A DNA stretch of 64,000 nt from Copromyces sp. CBS 386.78 (GCA_030685235.1 MU839084.1:558001-622000); one strand, 5' to 3'; shown: positions 35,521-45,988, counted from the first letter of the stretch. Numbers and translations are program-made. Notes: generated from the sequence alone by a model not told the origin.

Positions 35521-36950
35521 TTAGTCCTCGGTATCCATGTTTTCACCGGCAGGGGGCCAGTTGATGAGGTGATAGCCCAGGTTGCCAGGTGTAACAACGT
35601 GAACCGAATTTCCAGTGGCAGAAGGAGTAACCATGGTGTTGACAGGAATGGTATGGACGACGTGAGGGAGAGCGGGCGCAGTAGTGTTCACAGTGGGAAT
35701 GAGCGCTGGGTTGATGGTATCGTCAGCCATGACCTGAGTGACGATAGGCGCAGTGGTGGTAGCGGAGGTGCCGTTAGCGGCAGCAGCCTCATTGGCCTCC
35801 TGGACCTGAGCGATCATGTTGTGAACGTTCTGCGCAACTGCCTCCATGCCGTCGGGGTGAACAAAATTGAGGTGTGGGTTGGGATTGAGGACAGCAGGGG
35901 GGGGGTTTTGGTGGACGGAGACCCAGAGGTGATCATTCAACGGGAAAAAAGCGCCGCCCAAGGGGTCGTTGAAGTTGAAGACCTGTGATGCCTCGTCTTC
36001 CTCAGTGACGGGAGTGGCATCAACCGTATAGCGAGGCATCCATGTGTCGACGTTGGCGGCGCGAAGCTTTCTAGATCCTGCGACGGGACGGCAGACAATT
36101 CTGCAGCCATCATCCGTTTCCTCGACACGGACGACGCCATGGAAGTGAGTCCGAATAAGCGCGGCATCCTCGGCGTTAACGGTGCCCCAAAGAAGGTTGC
36201 CATTAGCATCGTAGTTCAGGAGTTTGATCTTGAGATACGGCGAGACGCGCCTGCGAATGTCTTGAGACCGACGTGGGTTGTAGCGATAGTCGGGATTGTC
36301 CAGCAACAGTCTGGTCTTGATCTCATTGGCCATGTTGAAATACTTCTCGCGAATGTGCGGCTGCTCATCACGCCACATGTTGCCGACGATGACCGCTAAG
36401 TGAGGTTAGTCTCAGGGTCAAACATTATAGATCATAGTGAGAAGAAACTTACAGATCTCATTGTTGTGAAGTCCGGGGTTCTGCTCGCGGATCTCGCGAT
36501 GATGGTCCTTTCGGTACAAGATGTAGGCGTTAGGCGGTCGCGGAATCTTGGCCTTCTTCTGCTGCTCCTTGGGTGCAGCATGCTTGTGCTTGGGATCCCA
36601 GTAAAGGGCGCCTTCAATGACGACACAATCGGGCTTGAACAGCTTAACGGGGCCAAGCAGCATAATGCTCAGTGACTCGGGGTCGCGAGCAAACATGCCC
36701 TCTTCACCAGTCGCGTTCCTGGTCCAAATGGTCAGTACAAGCCAAGGTGAGAGATGGGTGAGGACACTTACTTGAACTCAGCGATGATGCCGGACTGGAT
36801 GTCAGGGTGGGTGTTAATAAAGTCGCTCAGAGGGATGGCGATGACCTTGCGGTCGTTCCAGTGACCGAGTTGGTTAGAGATGCGCGACCAAGCCATCTCG
36901 ACCTTGATTTCCGCTGACATCGGAGCGGGGTGCGTCAAGTTGCCGTCCAT
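35521..36950 (-). CDS. mat a-1: Mating-type protein mat a-1 (MAT1-2-1, HMG box)
   Basis: Three exons on the minus strand, 36950-36772, 36718-36453 and 36395-35521, give 439 aa. The protein is the HMG-domain transcription factor that specifies 'a' mating identity and, in homothallic species, fruiting-body development. Seen: an N-terminal region of about 115 residues, then the MATA_HMG box (about 117-190) with IPRPPNAYILYRKDHH, NEISVIVGNMWR and YRYNPRRSQDIRRR. The second intron splits the Ser codon (Ser149) of NEISVIVG, the intron position known to be conserved in fungal HMG mating genes. The C-terminal 200 residues are Pro/Thr/Val/Asn-rich. It lies 51 bp downstream of the mat A-3-like frame on the same strand. 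From memory, the Neurospora crassa protein is shorter (382 aa). Confidence 0.95.
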
Positions 36951-37001
36951 TGTTTCGATGGATTGTTCGTTGACGATGACGAAGTCTGATACTTGAGATT
37001 G
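36951..37001 (-). other. 51-bp spacer between the mat A-3-like stop and the mat a-1 start
   Basis: The spacer is far too short to hold a normal fungal terminator and promoter. The two frames are probably on one dicistronic transcript, as reported for SmtA-3/Smta-1 in Sordaria macrospora. Confidence 0.6.
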
Positions 37002-37426
37002 TCAAATACTTGGGCGATTGAGTGTGGAAGGGGAAAATGAGTTGATGGCGAAGATTGGTCGTGGTTGTCGACTATTGTTGCGAAGTTGACAGAGGAATGT
37101 AAGGAGTGGGAGAAAGGAAGAATTGGAAGGGAGGGAGATTATAAGGAGGGGCAACGACGTCGGGATTTTTGGGTGGAACCGCTTTGTCTGTTGACGGCTA
37201 TTGACACGGCCCTGAATAGCATTCACTGGGCGGTGAATGGCTTGGGTATCTGCTGGAATGTCTGGTTAGCGTGAGTAAAGGGGCCCTTCCGTTTGGTGAA
37301 CTTACTAGGCGGCGAAACTGCGAGTATGTCCCAGTTTCCCCATTCCATCATCACGAGGCCAACTGGATACGTGCAAATCGCGACACTTGTCTCATCGGGG
37401 ATTATGTCAACGTCTGGGGTAGACAT
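37002..37426 (-). CDS. mat A-3: mat A-3-like protein lacking an HMG box (MAT1-1-3 homologue)
   Basis: Two exons on the minus strand, 37426-37306 and 37252-37002, predict 123 aa. The intron has a GTAAGT donor, GCTAAC branch site and CCAG acceptor; an acceptor 3 nt further on is equally possible. The N-terminus MSTPDVDIIPDET...MMEWGNWDILAV looks protein-like and occupies the place of mat A-3 (MAT1-1-3): minus strand, divergent from mat A-2. After the intron the frame becomes Ser/Pro/Leu-rich and low in complexity, with no HMG box. It ends 51 bp before mat a-1. This matches the published description of SmtA-3 in Sordaria macrospora, which lacks the HMG domain and is cotranscribed with Smta-1. 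An in-frame upstream ATG at 37648 exists, but the extension looks non-coding. Identification rests mainly on position. Confidence 0.65.
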
Positions 37427-38128
37427 GCTGAGAGCGGGGTGCAGACGACGACTGCAGGTGTGCTTTGATGTGGTGATGGATTGAATGGGGTGGACGAAGT
37501 GTAAAAAGATTGGCGTGAATGAAGGTGAATGACAACGAGGACTGGTGGTGGTTGGAAAACGGAGTCGTCGAGTGTTGTGTCGGGACAAAGGAAGAGCGGT
37601 CGGTTGTTGAGGAATTGAGCAGGTATTTGTAGGCTGACAAAGGCCCATTCATGCCCGCAGCACGTCCTCCTATTGTTCGCGGGGGAGGGTTCGCATTTTA
37701 CTATTGTTTCTGTGGCTTGCCAGCTGCACACCTTATCGTGATTGGTCAAATTGGCGTTTGCCCTAAGGTTGGCCGCGAGAACAATAGGAAGGATTTGGGA
37801 TGAAAGTTGGCATTCCGTGCCCCTCAAGTCAAGTGACCTTTGCTACACCTCATGAGAGAACAATAGGAAGAGCTGGGACGAAACTTGGGGCATGCAATTC
37901 CCCTCAGGTCAAGTGACCGTCGCCCCAATTCTCACAGGAGAACAATAGGACGGACCTGATATTGAAACCGGCAGGCAATGTCCCTCGAAAGGTGTTTGGG
38001 AACCGATGTCTAAGTTGGTTCACTTCTTCGAAACTTCCTGTGGAAAAAATTCCTCCTCCTACTTAACCGTTGTATGGTAGCTTCCTCGAACACCCACTGT
38101 TGAGTCTTTCTTTTCGTCAGCTATCGAC
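37427..38128. promoter_or_regulatory. Divergent mat A-3 / mat A-2 promoter with AACAAT repeats
   Basis: About 700 bp between divergent start codons. It contains four copies of GAACAATAGG or its complement: 37669-37678 (inverted), 37779-37788, 37858-37867 and 37940-37949. The last three head tandem units of about 80 bp. AACAAT/ATTGTT is the recognition core of SOX and MATA-type HMG domains, so binding by mat a-1 is an attractive inference. Two units also carry GTCAAGTGACC (37828-37838, 37908-37918), whose GTCA/TGAC arms form a short inverted repeat. Confidence 0.6.
37777..37992. repeat. About 80-bp imperfect tandem repeats (2.7 units) in the mat promoter
   Basis: Units begin with GAGAACAATAGGA at 37777, 37856 and 37938, at intervals of 79 and 82 bp. 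The first two share a second conserved block (CCCCTCAxGTCAAGTGACC) about 45-50 bp downstream; the third unit is more diverged and partial. Confidence 0.75.
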
Positions 38129-39376
38129 ATGGATCTCCTCAACATGCAACTTAGACGATCAGAGCAACCAGTTATGCTCGAACAAAGCCGCATCTCTAGC
38201 CAGGAAGGCAAGGATCTCGAAGTGATGTACAAGGTAACAACCTGTCTAGCCTGGATACGCTCATTTACTTGTCACTGATGAATTGGTCAGAAACTCCATC
38301 AGCTACAGGCCAGGCTTTCTCGTTCACTTCTTTCAGAGGCAATCAAGGAGTTCGAAGAGAACCTTCAGTGTCTTTTCCATGAAGCCAAGCTCTTGCTATG
38401 CACAAAAAGAACGAAGTATCGCCAAAGCTGGTTCGGGTCTAGCAACGAGTTCGGGCCTAATAACGAGAGCAAAATCATCAAGGCAGCATGCTGCATCATT
38501 GAGTCGACAAACACGATTCTTAACTTTCTCTCGTTTCTTGAGAAGAAACGAGGAATGCCATCAGGCGGGGATCAAAGACTCCAACAAGCTGCCTACAAAG
38601 GTCAGCAGTTCGCATTGCGCCTTCTTCGCTCACTTACAATTCACAAAGATGCTCAGGAGATTCCCGGAAAGGAATTTGGCATGACCTACGGAAAAGAGGT
38701 GTATGTGTTGGATGGTCATATTTTGCGCAGGTCAAAGCGAGAGGTCGTGGGGCAGGCGGGGGGAGTGAACTGGCACGTTGATCATACTCATCACCCTTTG
38801 AGGCGCGTTCCAGGCACCCCATGGCACAAGTTCTTTGGCAATCTTGAAGTTGACGACGACCAGAGGCTTCACCTATTTGATGATGATACGTCCGCCAAGA
38901 CCGATCGAAATGGCCTTCGAAAGTTTTCCGTGATTATTCCTGAAACTGCTGAATTTTTCCTGGACGAAATCAGCAGCGAGCATCAGCAAGTTGCTACGAT
39001 ACACACAGAGGTGAGTACTTCAACGTGTCTAAAGAAAACAAAATTTGCACGACTGACAGACGGTAGGATGGACACGCCCAGCCACCAGTCCCGACGCCTA
39101 TTCAGCAAGAGGCAGGCTATGTTGCAGCAGGACAACCTGAGGTGGTGTTTCATCATGGAGGCTTGCGCCAGGTTCGTATAATTCTGCCCACTACTGACTG
39201 ATGGCGATGTGCTAACAACTAGTTAGCAGATCGTGGATTACAGCCAGGAGCGCCAGTTTAGTACCCTCTCCAATGTTTTCACTCGACCCGCAATTTGGGG
39301 GGAGAGTCTGGACCTTGCGGATGACTTTGACCCTCGAGAGGGTGTGCAGCAAGAGGAGCACGTTTACCACATTTGA
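38129..39376 (+). CDS. mat A-2: Mating-type protein mat A-2 (MAT1-1-2, HPG/PPF-domain)
   Basis: Four exons, 38129-38233, 38291-39010, 39067-39171 and 39230-39376, give 358 aa; all introns are in phase 0 and the last has a GCTAAC branch site. The position between mat A-3 and mat A-1, the orientation and the length (Neurospora crassa about 373 aa) fit mat A-2. The protein acts after fertilisation in sexual development; its biochemical role is unknown. Seen: a helical N-terminal half (KLHQLQARLSRSLLSEAIKEFEENL) and the conserved His-Pro...Pro-Gly segment HHPLRRVPGTPWHKFF (His203, Pro204), the invariant residues that name the HPG domain. The C-terminus is acidic. Only 384 bp separate it from mat A-1. 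Confidence 0.85.
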
Positions 39377-39760
39377 CGGAGGTGGTAAAATCCGAGGCTC
39401 GTACATGTAATGCTAGTTTCAATCAAATAAAGGGAACCATGATTCGATTCAGGTTAGTTTCACTTTTTCTTATCAAGTTCACAAAGCTGTCCTGTCTTAT
39501 GTAATCCAAGCCCTTTTTGAAGTTCCGCCCCCAATGCAGCAAACCCCCTCGGTGCCCGGTCAAGTGAAGGGAGGGAGAGTTGCCCCACTCAAAACCAACC
39601 CCCATGTCTTAGGTTTCATTTAAGAAAGCCTAGTTCATCTTTCCACCTTCACCCTCCCACCACCTTTCCCGGAACATCAGCTTCCGCAACCAAAATCTCG
39701 GCAGCACTTCCTCACGTCCTGAACGTTCCCCAATCAAGAACTCAAACCGCCAGAAGCACG
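39377..39760. promoter_or_regulatory. mat A-2 / mat A-1 intergenic region
   Basis: 384 bp between two + strand genes. It includes the mat A-2 3' UTR and a pyrimidine-rich leader upstream of the mat A-1 ATG. No individual site is recognised. Confidence 0.5.
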
Positions 39761-40835
39761 ATGTCGGGCGTCGATCAATTCGTCAAGACGTTCGCCAACC
39801 TCCCTGAGCGCGATCGCAACGCGGCAGTGAGTGCTATCTTAGCCATGATGCGCACCGGTCCTGGTCCTGTTCCTCAAATCCCCGAACCTGTTTCCCAAAC
39901 CCCCGCGCCAAAGAAGAAGAAGGTCAATGGTTTCATGGGTTTCAGATGTAAGTCAAATCTGAATCAATGCTGTCGAGAATCCTTACTGATTGCCTTTTAT
40001 TTCAGCATACTATTCCCCGCTCTTCTCTCAGCTCCCTCAAAAGGAGAGATCGCCCTTCATGACCATTCTCTGGCAGCACGATCCCTTTCACAACGAATGG
40101 GATTTCATGTGCTCGGTGTATTCGTCAATCCGCACCTACCTCGAGCCGGAAAACGTACCCCCGCAGGAGCAGCAGAAGGTTATCTTGCAACACTGGCTTC
40201 ACTATGCCGTCCCCCAAATGGGAGTGATCACCCGCGACAACTACTTGATCTCGCTTGGCTGGAACCTCGTCCCGATGCCCAACGGCACTCACGACCTCAT
40301 GCGCACAGCTCTTCCTATGTTTAAGCAGAACCTACAGCCCATGAACGGCCTATGCCTGTTCAACAAGTGTCTCAACAGCGGTTTGATTGTCCCCAATCAA
40401 CACCTTGTCATCGCCAAGCTTTCAGACCCTAGCTACGACATGATCTGGTTCAACAAGCGCTATCACCGTCAGCAGAGACACGCCGGCCAAGCTGGCAGTT
40501 CTGAACTTGGTGTGTCGGCGCTCTTCCCTCGCAATTACGCAGTCGCTGCAGAGGTAGATGGCGTCGCCAATCTTCCTCTCTCTCATTGGATTCAGCAGGG
40601 AGATTTCGGCACCGAATCCGGATACTCAGCTCAGTTTGAGACCTTGTTGGATTCAATCCTTGATAATGGAAACCCCATCTCAACACTTGAGAATGGAAAC
40701 ACCACCAGCAATGAATCCTACAACATGGCTTTGGCTATGGATGTTCCCATGATAGGTTAGTGGAAGATGAGGTACCATGTCGCATAGCTTTACTCGTGAG
40801 CTGACCATTTGGCAGGATTTAACGGAGGAGCATAG
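39761..40835 (+). CDS. mat A-1: Mating-type protein mat A-1 (MAT1-1-1, alpha box)
   Basis: Three exons, 39761-39947, 40006-40755 and 40816-40835, give 318 aa. The last coding exon holds just 20 nt (Gly-Phe-Asn-Gly-Gly-Ala-stop after the split Gly codon). The protein is the alpha-domain transcription factor that sets 'A' mating identity and controls pheromone and receptor genes. Seen: the MATalpha1 box starting KKKKVNGFMGFRSYYSPLF, with PFMTILWQHDPFHNEWDFM and the rest of the conserved alpha region to about residue 230. The first intron splits the Ser codon in GFRSYY, the conserved intron position of MAT1-1-1 genes. The sequence strongly recalls Neurospora crassa mat A-1. The C-terminus is Asn/Ser/Glu-rich. 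Confidence 0.96.
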
Positions 40836-41470
40836 AAGTACGGCGCAGTCACAACTTTCCTTTCCTTTGTCAAATCTGGGTTTCGTGGTATGGGTATACA
40901 AAGCGAGGGCGAAAAGGGTCTAGTTAGGTTTCTTTGTGCATTCATTGAGGGCGAATCATGAGACTTCACCATCGAATGGGGCGGAACGGGCAATTATACG
41001 GCAAGCAGGCAAGTAGCCGCCTAGATGGCAAGAGCAAACCAAATCGATTAATCAGCGACGTCCATCATCTGATCTGGGATGATCTTCACTAGACTGAATC
41101 AATATGAACGTAAGCGTCGGCGGTATCGTTGCCGGATTTGACATGTCGTCGAGATAAAGCTATGGCCCGCCGCTGACGCCAACGCTTATGCATGCAACCT
41201 CACGCTAGCGCGGTTTCGTCGCTAAGCGGTGTACACAGTACACGTAGAAGCTGTTGTGCCCCTCAATATGGATCTGCCAAAGTTGCTCAACTTGCGGTTT
41301 CTGGGGGATCCGCATCATCAGCCCCAGTGTGGACAGCTGCCTCCCGTCTCTAAAAAGGTACATACGGGCGTGTACCCGACAACTCCGCAGAGTATGTGGA
41401 ACGGCAAGTGCTAAGGAATATGTAAAAACCTTGGTGGTACCCCCCTTCAAGCGAGCAATGCCATTAATAA
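40836..41470. other. mat A-1 downstream region, no gene seen
   Basis: About 630 bp between the mat A-1 stop and the MITE-like element. It probably includes the right border of mating-type-specific DNA. Short open frames near 41205-41529 have no support. Confidence 0.5.
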
Positions 41471-41525
41471 AGAGAAACGCTATTCGCACCGCCGCCAAAC
41501 GCTATTTGCACCGCCGTCCAAAAGT
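41471..41525 (+). repeat. Left terminal inverted repeat of MITE-like element
   Basis: It runs from AGAGAAACGC to about GTCCAAAAG and contains two direct copies of an AAACGCTATTyGCACCGCC unit. It pairs with 41834-41887. Confidence 0.82.
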
Positions 41526-41833
41526 TTAACAAGGTATAACTTGGGCAAATGGTGAGCTCCAAATATAAAAGTAGTATTTCTGAATTCCGTAAGACTTTCT
41601 CTATTATAATACACTTACTAACCATTCCACCGCCTCTTATATCTACTATTTTAGGAGATGCAAGAAATTCCAAAGTAAATTTTTCTCCTTTTTAAACTAT
41701 TAGTAAATCCAAAGACTGTAGTAGTACTTGAAGGCCAATATAGACCTTATTAAATAGAGAAGAAGATTACAAAAATTCCAAGCCTACTTCGAGGCTATAG
41801 GCTCTTGTTTTAGTAAAGTGACGTTAGATTTTC

Positions 41834-41887
41834 TTTTTGGACAGCGGTGCAAATAGCGTTTCGTGGCGGTGCGAATAGCGTTTCTCT
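41834..41887 (-). repeat. Right terminal inverted repeat of MITE-like element
   Basis: Read on the minus strand, this repeats the left end with only a few differences (for example GCCACG for GCCGCC), and ends at CTTTTTGGAC on the + strand. Confidence 0.82.
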
Positions 41888-44800
41888 TAATAAATGGATT
41901 CTACTCGAGAAGCCCACTATTCTTCACTTCCCCGTCAAACATCCCCGCCTTGGCTACACGTCCTGTAGTGTAGTCAAAAGGTTTTCTTATCTGGAAAGAA
42001 GTACCGAGTCTTGATTCAAGCGTTTGTAATCGTTGTCGTCGTTTGTCCTGTCTTTGAAGCTATCCCCCGGTGCAATTTGTCTCGAGACACACGATAGACC
42101 CTGATCCTACACTTACCTGGGACTTCCACTTATGACCACAAATATCGTACCCTTGCTTTGTGCTTGTTTTTTCAGTTTTTTCAGCTCCCTTACATTCCTT
42201 GTAGGACCCGGTGCCCACTGCATAGCATAGAGTATCATCTGTGCCCTCAGTGTCTTTACTGTGTCTGCAATAGTGGCGTAAGGTGACTAGAGGTAGTATT
42301 ACGATGCAATACATTTAGTATATTACAAACCTGTATAATATTGACCCAATCATATACTAGTTCTTTACAAATACTTACCGAGTAACCTGACATTTCTAGC
42401 TACTAAAATTAAAACTTAGATATGATATTAAGTCGGTACTATAGAAGTTTTTCAGTGGGTAAGTGTAGTGTAACACACATGCTTTCCAGACTTTGATATA
42501 ACTAATACAGCCAAGGACCTGAAAAGTATCAACATGTGCAACATATTATACATAGAAACTGAAGATGTAACAATAAGGCGAGATCCGTTATACACTGTTA
42601 CATTCTTTCAGGTTTGTAAACTTGAAGTTTTAGACGACAAACATTTCACACTATATAAATTATGATCTTAACTTTGTCTTCGATTCAATCATTACATGAT
42701 GAACTGTCGTCTTATTTAAAATATACTGTTCGCTACATCGCTTACTTCTTTTACAGATTTTCAATAATTATCACAAAAGTCTAGCGTTTATGCTAGTAAC
42801 TCTAATATATTGCAAGGCGGTGGAATCAGCTCAGAAAATATGGGCTCTTTTCTCAATCATGAGAAGAAAGATCATGATTACATTTTGCCCAGGTTAAAGT
42901 TTACGAACTGATTTGATTGGCCGTAGACAGCTAATTATCTAGGCCAGATGCTCATCTCAAATCCATGTAGGTACCTTAGCTACCACGGTACGCCACTCCC
43001 CGGCTTTGCTGTATCCGTGGGTGATTACCCATTCGGTCTGATTCCAAGTTTCATACCTAATATTCGAGGAAGTTTTGGAAATATGCTTGTCTCTAACAGA
43101 CTGTAAAAAGTGATATGTCAATCAGTGGCGTGGCAGGCGGAGTGTTTGCTAATGTGCTTGCGTAGTTCGTGGCTTGGAAGTGTTAACGAGATCGGCTGAC
43201 TTGCAAACATGTCTTGAGTGTTAGTGTGTGACTGCACACATGCTTGAGGCTCAATCCTAGTGACTTAAAATTGCCATTTTATTAAATGTCATAATCTGTG
43301 CATTATTTCCAAGGGGTTCGTCGGAAGCAGAGTTGTTACCGAAGTTTGTAGCTACGGATATACAATTTGTTTCGCCCTCTGCATCATCGCAATGTCTGTT
43401 GATGCTGGATACATGAAGCCCGTTTGCCTGTGTTACCAAGTGTTGACTTTCCATATACCTAACACAATACGGATCTCGAGTTTTTGAACTTATTGGAGTC
43501 AGATGTGTGCCTTAAGATTCGGACATCTGAAAGATCATGTCGATTTCCCGGAGTAAGCCCCAGTACACGGGTTCAGAGTGCTTAGAAAAAAAGGGATACA
43601 TTTATTGTGACTACGGCGTCTCATCAGGTAGAACACATACAACTGATTATGTGAACCGTACATCCACGTGCCTAAATGCCAAACTAATTATAATACCGAT
43701 GATACCTTTGTGGATTTGAGACGGCTACATAATCATATGCACGCAGCCCCCTGCTTCCGGATTCGCTGTCGAGTGAAGACGGGATACAGACCTCGATCGG
43801 TACCTGTTTTGGGCCACCATCTTACCTTGCGGTGTGCAAGCGGACTTTACCTATATGTGTGGGATCGAGATTCAAATATGCGTCGGTCCCATACCCTATC
43901 CTTGGTTTGAACTTCCCCTTCTGCCCACCCTAGATTTTCCTCTCCAGAGCCGTATACACTCGCGAAACCCGTGGCCCAGGATCGAGGTTAAAGATCTCCA
44001 ACAACTACGATCCATACGCTCTCTGACGGCCGCCAAAAGCATATGACATACCTATAATCTTCCGTTTTCTGCACAGCCTGGATTCCTATTTTTGTGAGTC
44101 TAGGTACTTAGGAACAAGAGATCATCGTTGAAATACTCACACATCCAGAACTAAAAGTACTTGCGCAGAGACTCCGTCCACTTCTAACCCCTCCTCCACG
44201 ACCTCCTCACACCCAACGTGCCCTAGTATACCATCCTACAAACCACCGACGACCCTCAAACCCCAAGCCTTAACGCCACGACGAACACACGTTCCTCATG
44301 AGAAGCCCCCCGGCATCTCCAACAGCATCACAACCAGCGGCGGTCCAGACAAGGAAGGCGAAGGACGGGGGTAGACTTGGGATGTCGGATATCGGATGTT
44401 GGAGGTTGGATCAGTTCATAGAGGAAGAAAGAGGGAAGAAACAAGAGAAAGGGGGGGAACGTGCCTTGGTTGGGAACGTGAGGATACTGCTCTTGGACAT
44501 CACAACCTTCTTTCCGCGGCGATTACCACCGGGTGTGGAACCTGGAACCTGGCGCTGGTATCCACACAAATACCATTTATCCAAGCGGTCAGCTAGTGCG
44601 ACGACAACGGCGACGACAGCTCTGAAGCAGCGCCGGGATGACAGAAGATGAACGGCAACCGACCGGAGAAGGAAACGGCACAAGCTGGCGGCTGGCTTGA
44701 GAGGAGCCTGCGAGGATGGGAAGAACGACGAAAAGTAAATCAAGAGCGAGGGCGGTGGGCGAACTCCAAGACGATATTACATCCATCAAGAGTACGCGGA

Positions 44801-45988
44801 AAGGGGAAAGAGAACTGAAGGGGCGCATAACCCTTGAACCGGGAGAGTCTACTTAATGAGAGAACAGAAAACTTGACCGGGCAAGAAAAGAGGGCGTGGG
44901 CAACGAAACTTAACTTGAACATCTTCCAAAACCTTCCGAATGGCCATATGAGAACGTGCGAAACGGAGAGGGGAGGAAATGAACGGAATGGGATGGGACA
45001 ATGGACAAGAACAAAACAGCTGAGGACTGAAAAGCCCGGTTGACCGAGCAATGAAAGGAAAGAGGATGATGAGGAGCAACACAGGGCGATACACAACAGT
45101 AGGACGAAATTCAATCGGCTATACACTCTCGACACATCTGGCAAAGTCTCGCCTCTGGCGGCGGGCTACTCTACCGACCGACCGACCGACCGACCGACCA
45201 ACGGCGAATATTTAGCTGAGTGCTAGTGATGACTTGATGACTTTGTACCTTCTAGTTCTTTTCTTCTTCTCGATCATCGGGGACGAGTTGATTGATGTCT
45301 GTCGTCGCTTTTAAATATTCTGTTTGTGTTGGTTGGTAGTTTAAGCTTAGACGTGGGATCTCATATTGGCGTTTAGTCTTTGTTGGTTGTTGCTTGTTGG
45401 GAGGGACGGGCCGTCCAGGTTTTTAGGTTCGGCATCATGCGATTAGGTTGCGATTGCACGAGATACCTGCTGCTGTGTCAGCTGCTCTGTACTACCACTC
45501 GGAGTTAAAACTAACGTCGTGGAGCAGCGAGCAGCGAAAGGGAAAAGTCGAAACCAACTGAAACCCAATAACTTTTCAAATGAGAAGCAAAACGACGGAA
45601 GCCGGCATAATGACAGCGGAAGTGGCGCTTCGCGCAACTTGTGCAAAAGAAGCCACCCAAAGAGTGAATGGAACAACGATCCAACCCTAGGTCAACCCAT
45701 TCAGGTCACACGACTCAGCAGACAAAAGGACAAGGTAAGTGGAATTAAGTTTAACACTGATGACATCTCCCAAAAGTGAATCCGGAACTAGGTACAGAGG
45801 GGTACATAGCACATTGCTAAGATATAAAGACGTCTGATGAATATTTTGGATGACATTGCGGAACCGGAACAAAATAGGGAAGAGGATCTGGTCGACTGTG
45901 TTTGCTCACGCCGCCCACTGAAGCGTGAAGCCAGCGAGAGGAATGAAGAATCGAGTGGACCACAGCATCGCCGTGTGTTGCAGGACGA
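41888..45988. other. Gene-poor region between MITE and sla2, 4.1 kb
   Basis: The first 1.3 kb (to about 43,200) is AT-rich, unlike the flanks. A minus-strand segment at about 42100-42290 looks exon-like (Cys-rich, flanked by AG and GTAAGT) but I cannot complete a gene. Around 44,150-44,830 the sequence is C/G-rich with broken frames that look like relics of coding DNA. A short ACCG tetranucleotide array lies at 45173-45199. No gene can be supported. Confidence 0.5.
45173..45199 (+). repeat. (ACCG)n microsatellite
   Basis: Six uninterrupted copies of ACCG plus ACC lie in non-coding DNA downstream of sla2. Confidence 0.85.

Larger units (their letters stand above)
41471..41887. mobile_element. 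MITE-like non-autonomous DNA transposon, 417 bp
   Basis: Two terminal inverted repeats of about 54 bp start AGAGAAACGCTATTCGCACC and match each other at nearly every base. The flanking hexamer TAATAA is duplicated (41465-41470 and 41888-41893). Each inverted repeat is itself made of two near-identical units, AAACGCTATTCGCACCGCC and AAACGCTATTTGCACCGC. The interior is AT-rich and encodes nothing. The transposase family is not recognised; a 6-bp TA-rich duplication does not settle it. Confidence 0.82.

Noticed and set aside
35521..40835. Interpretation as a heterothallic Neurospora crassa allele
   Set aside because: A heterothallic strain carries either mat a or mat A. Both are present here, joined within one reading frame region, so a homothallic species is the better reading.
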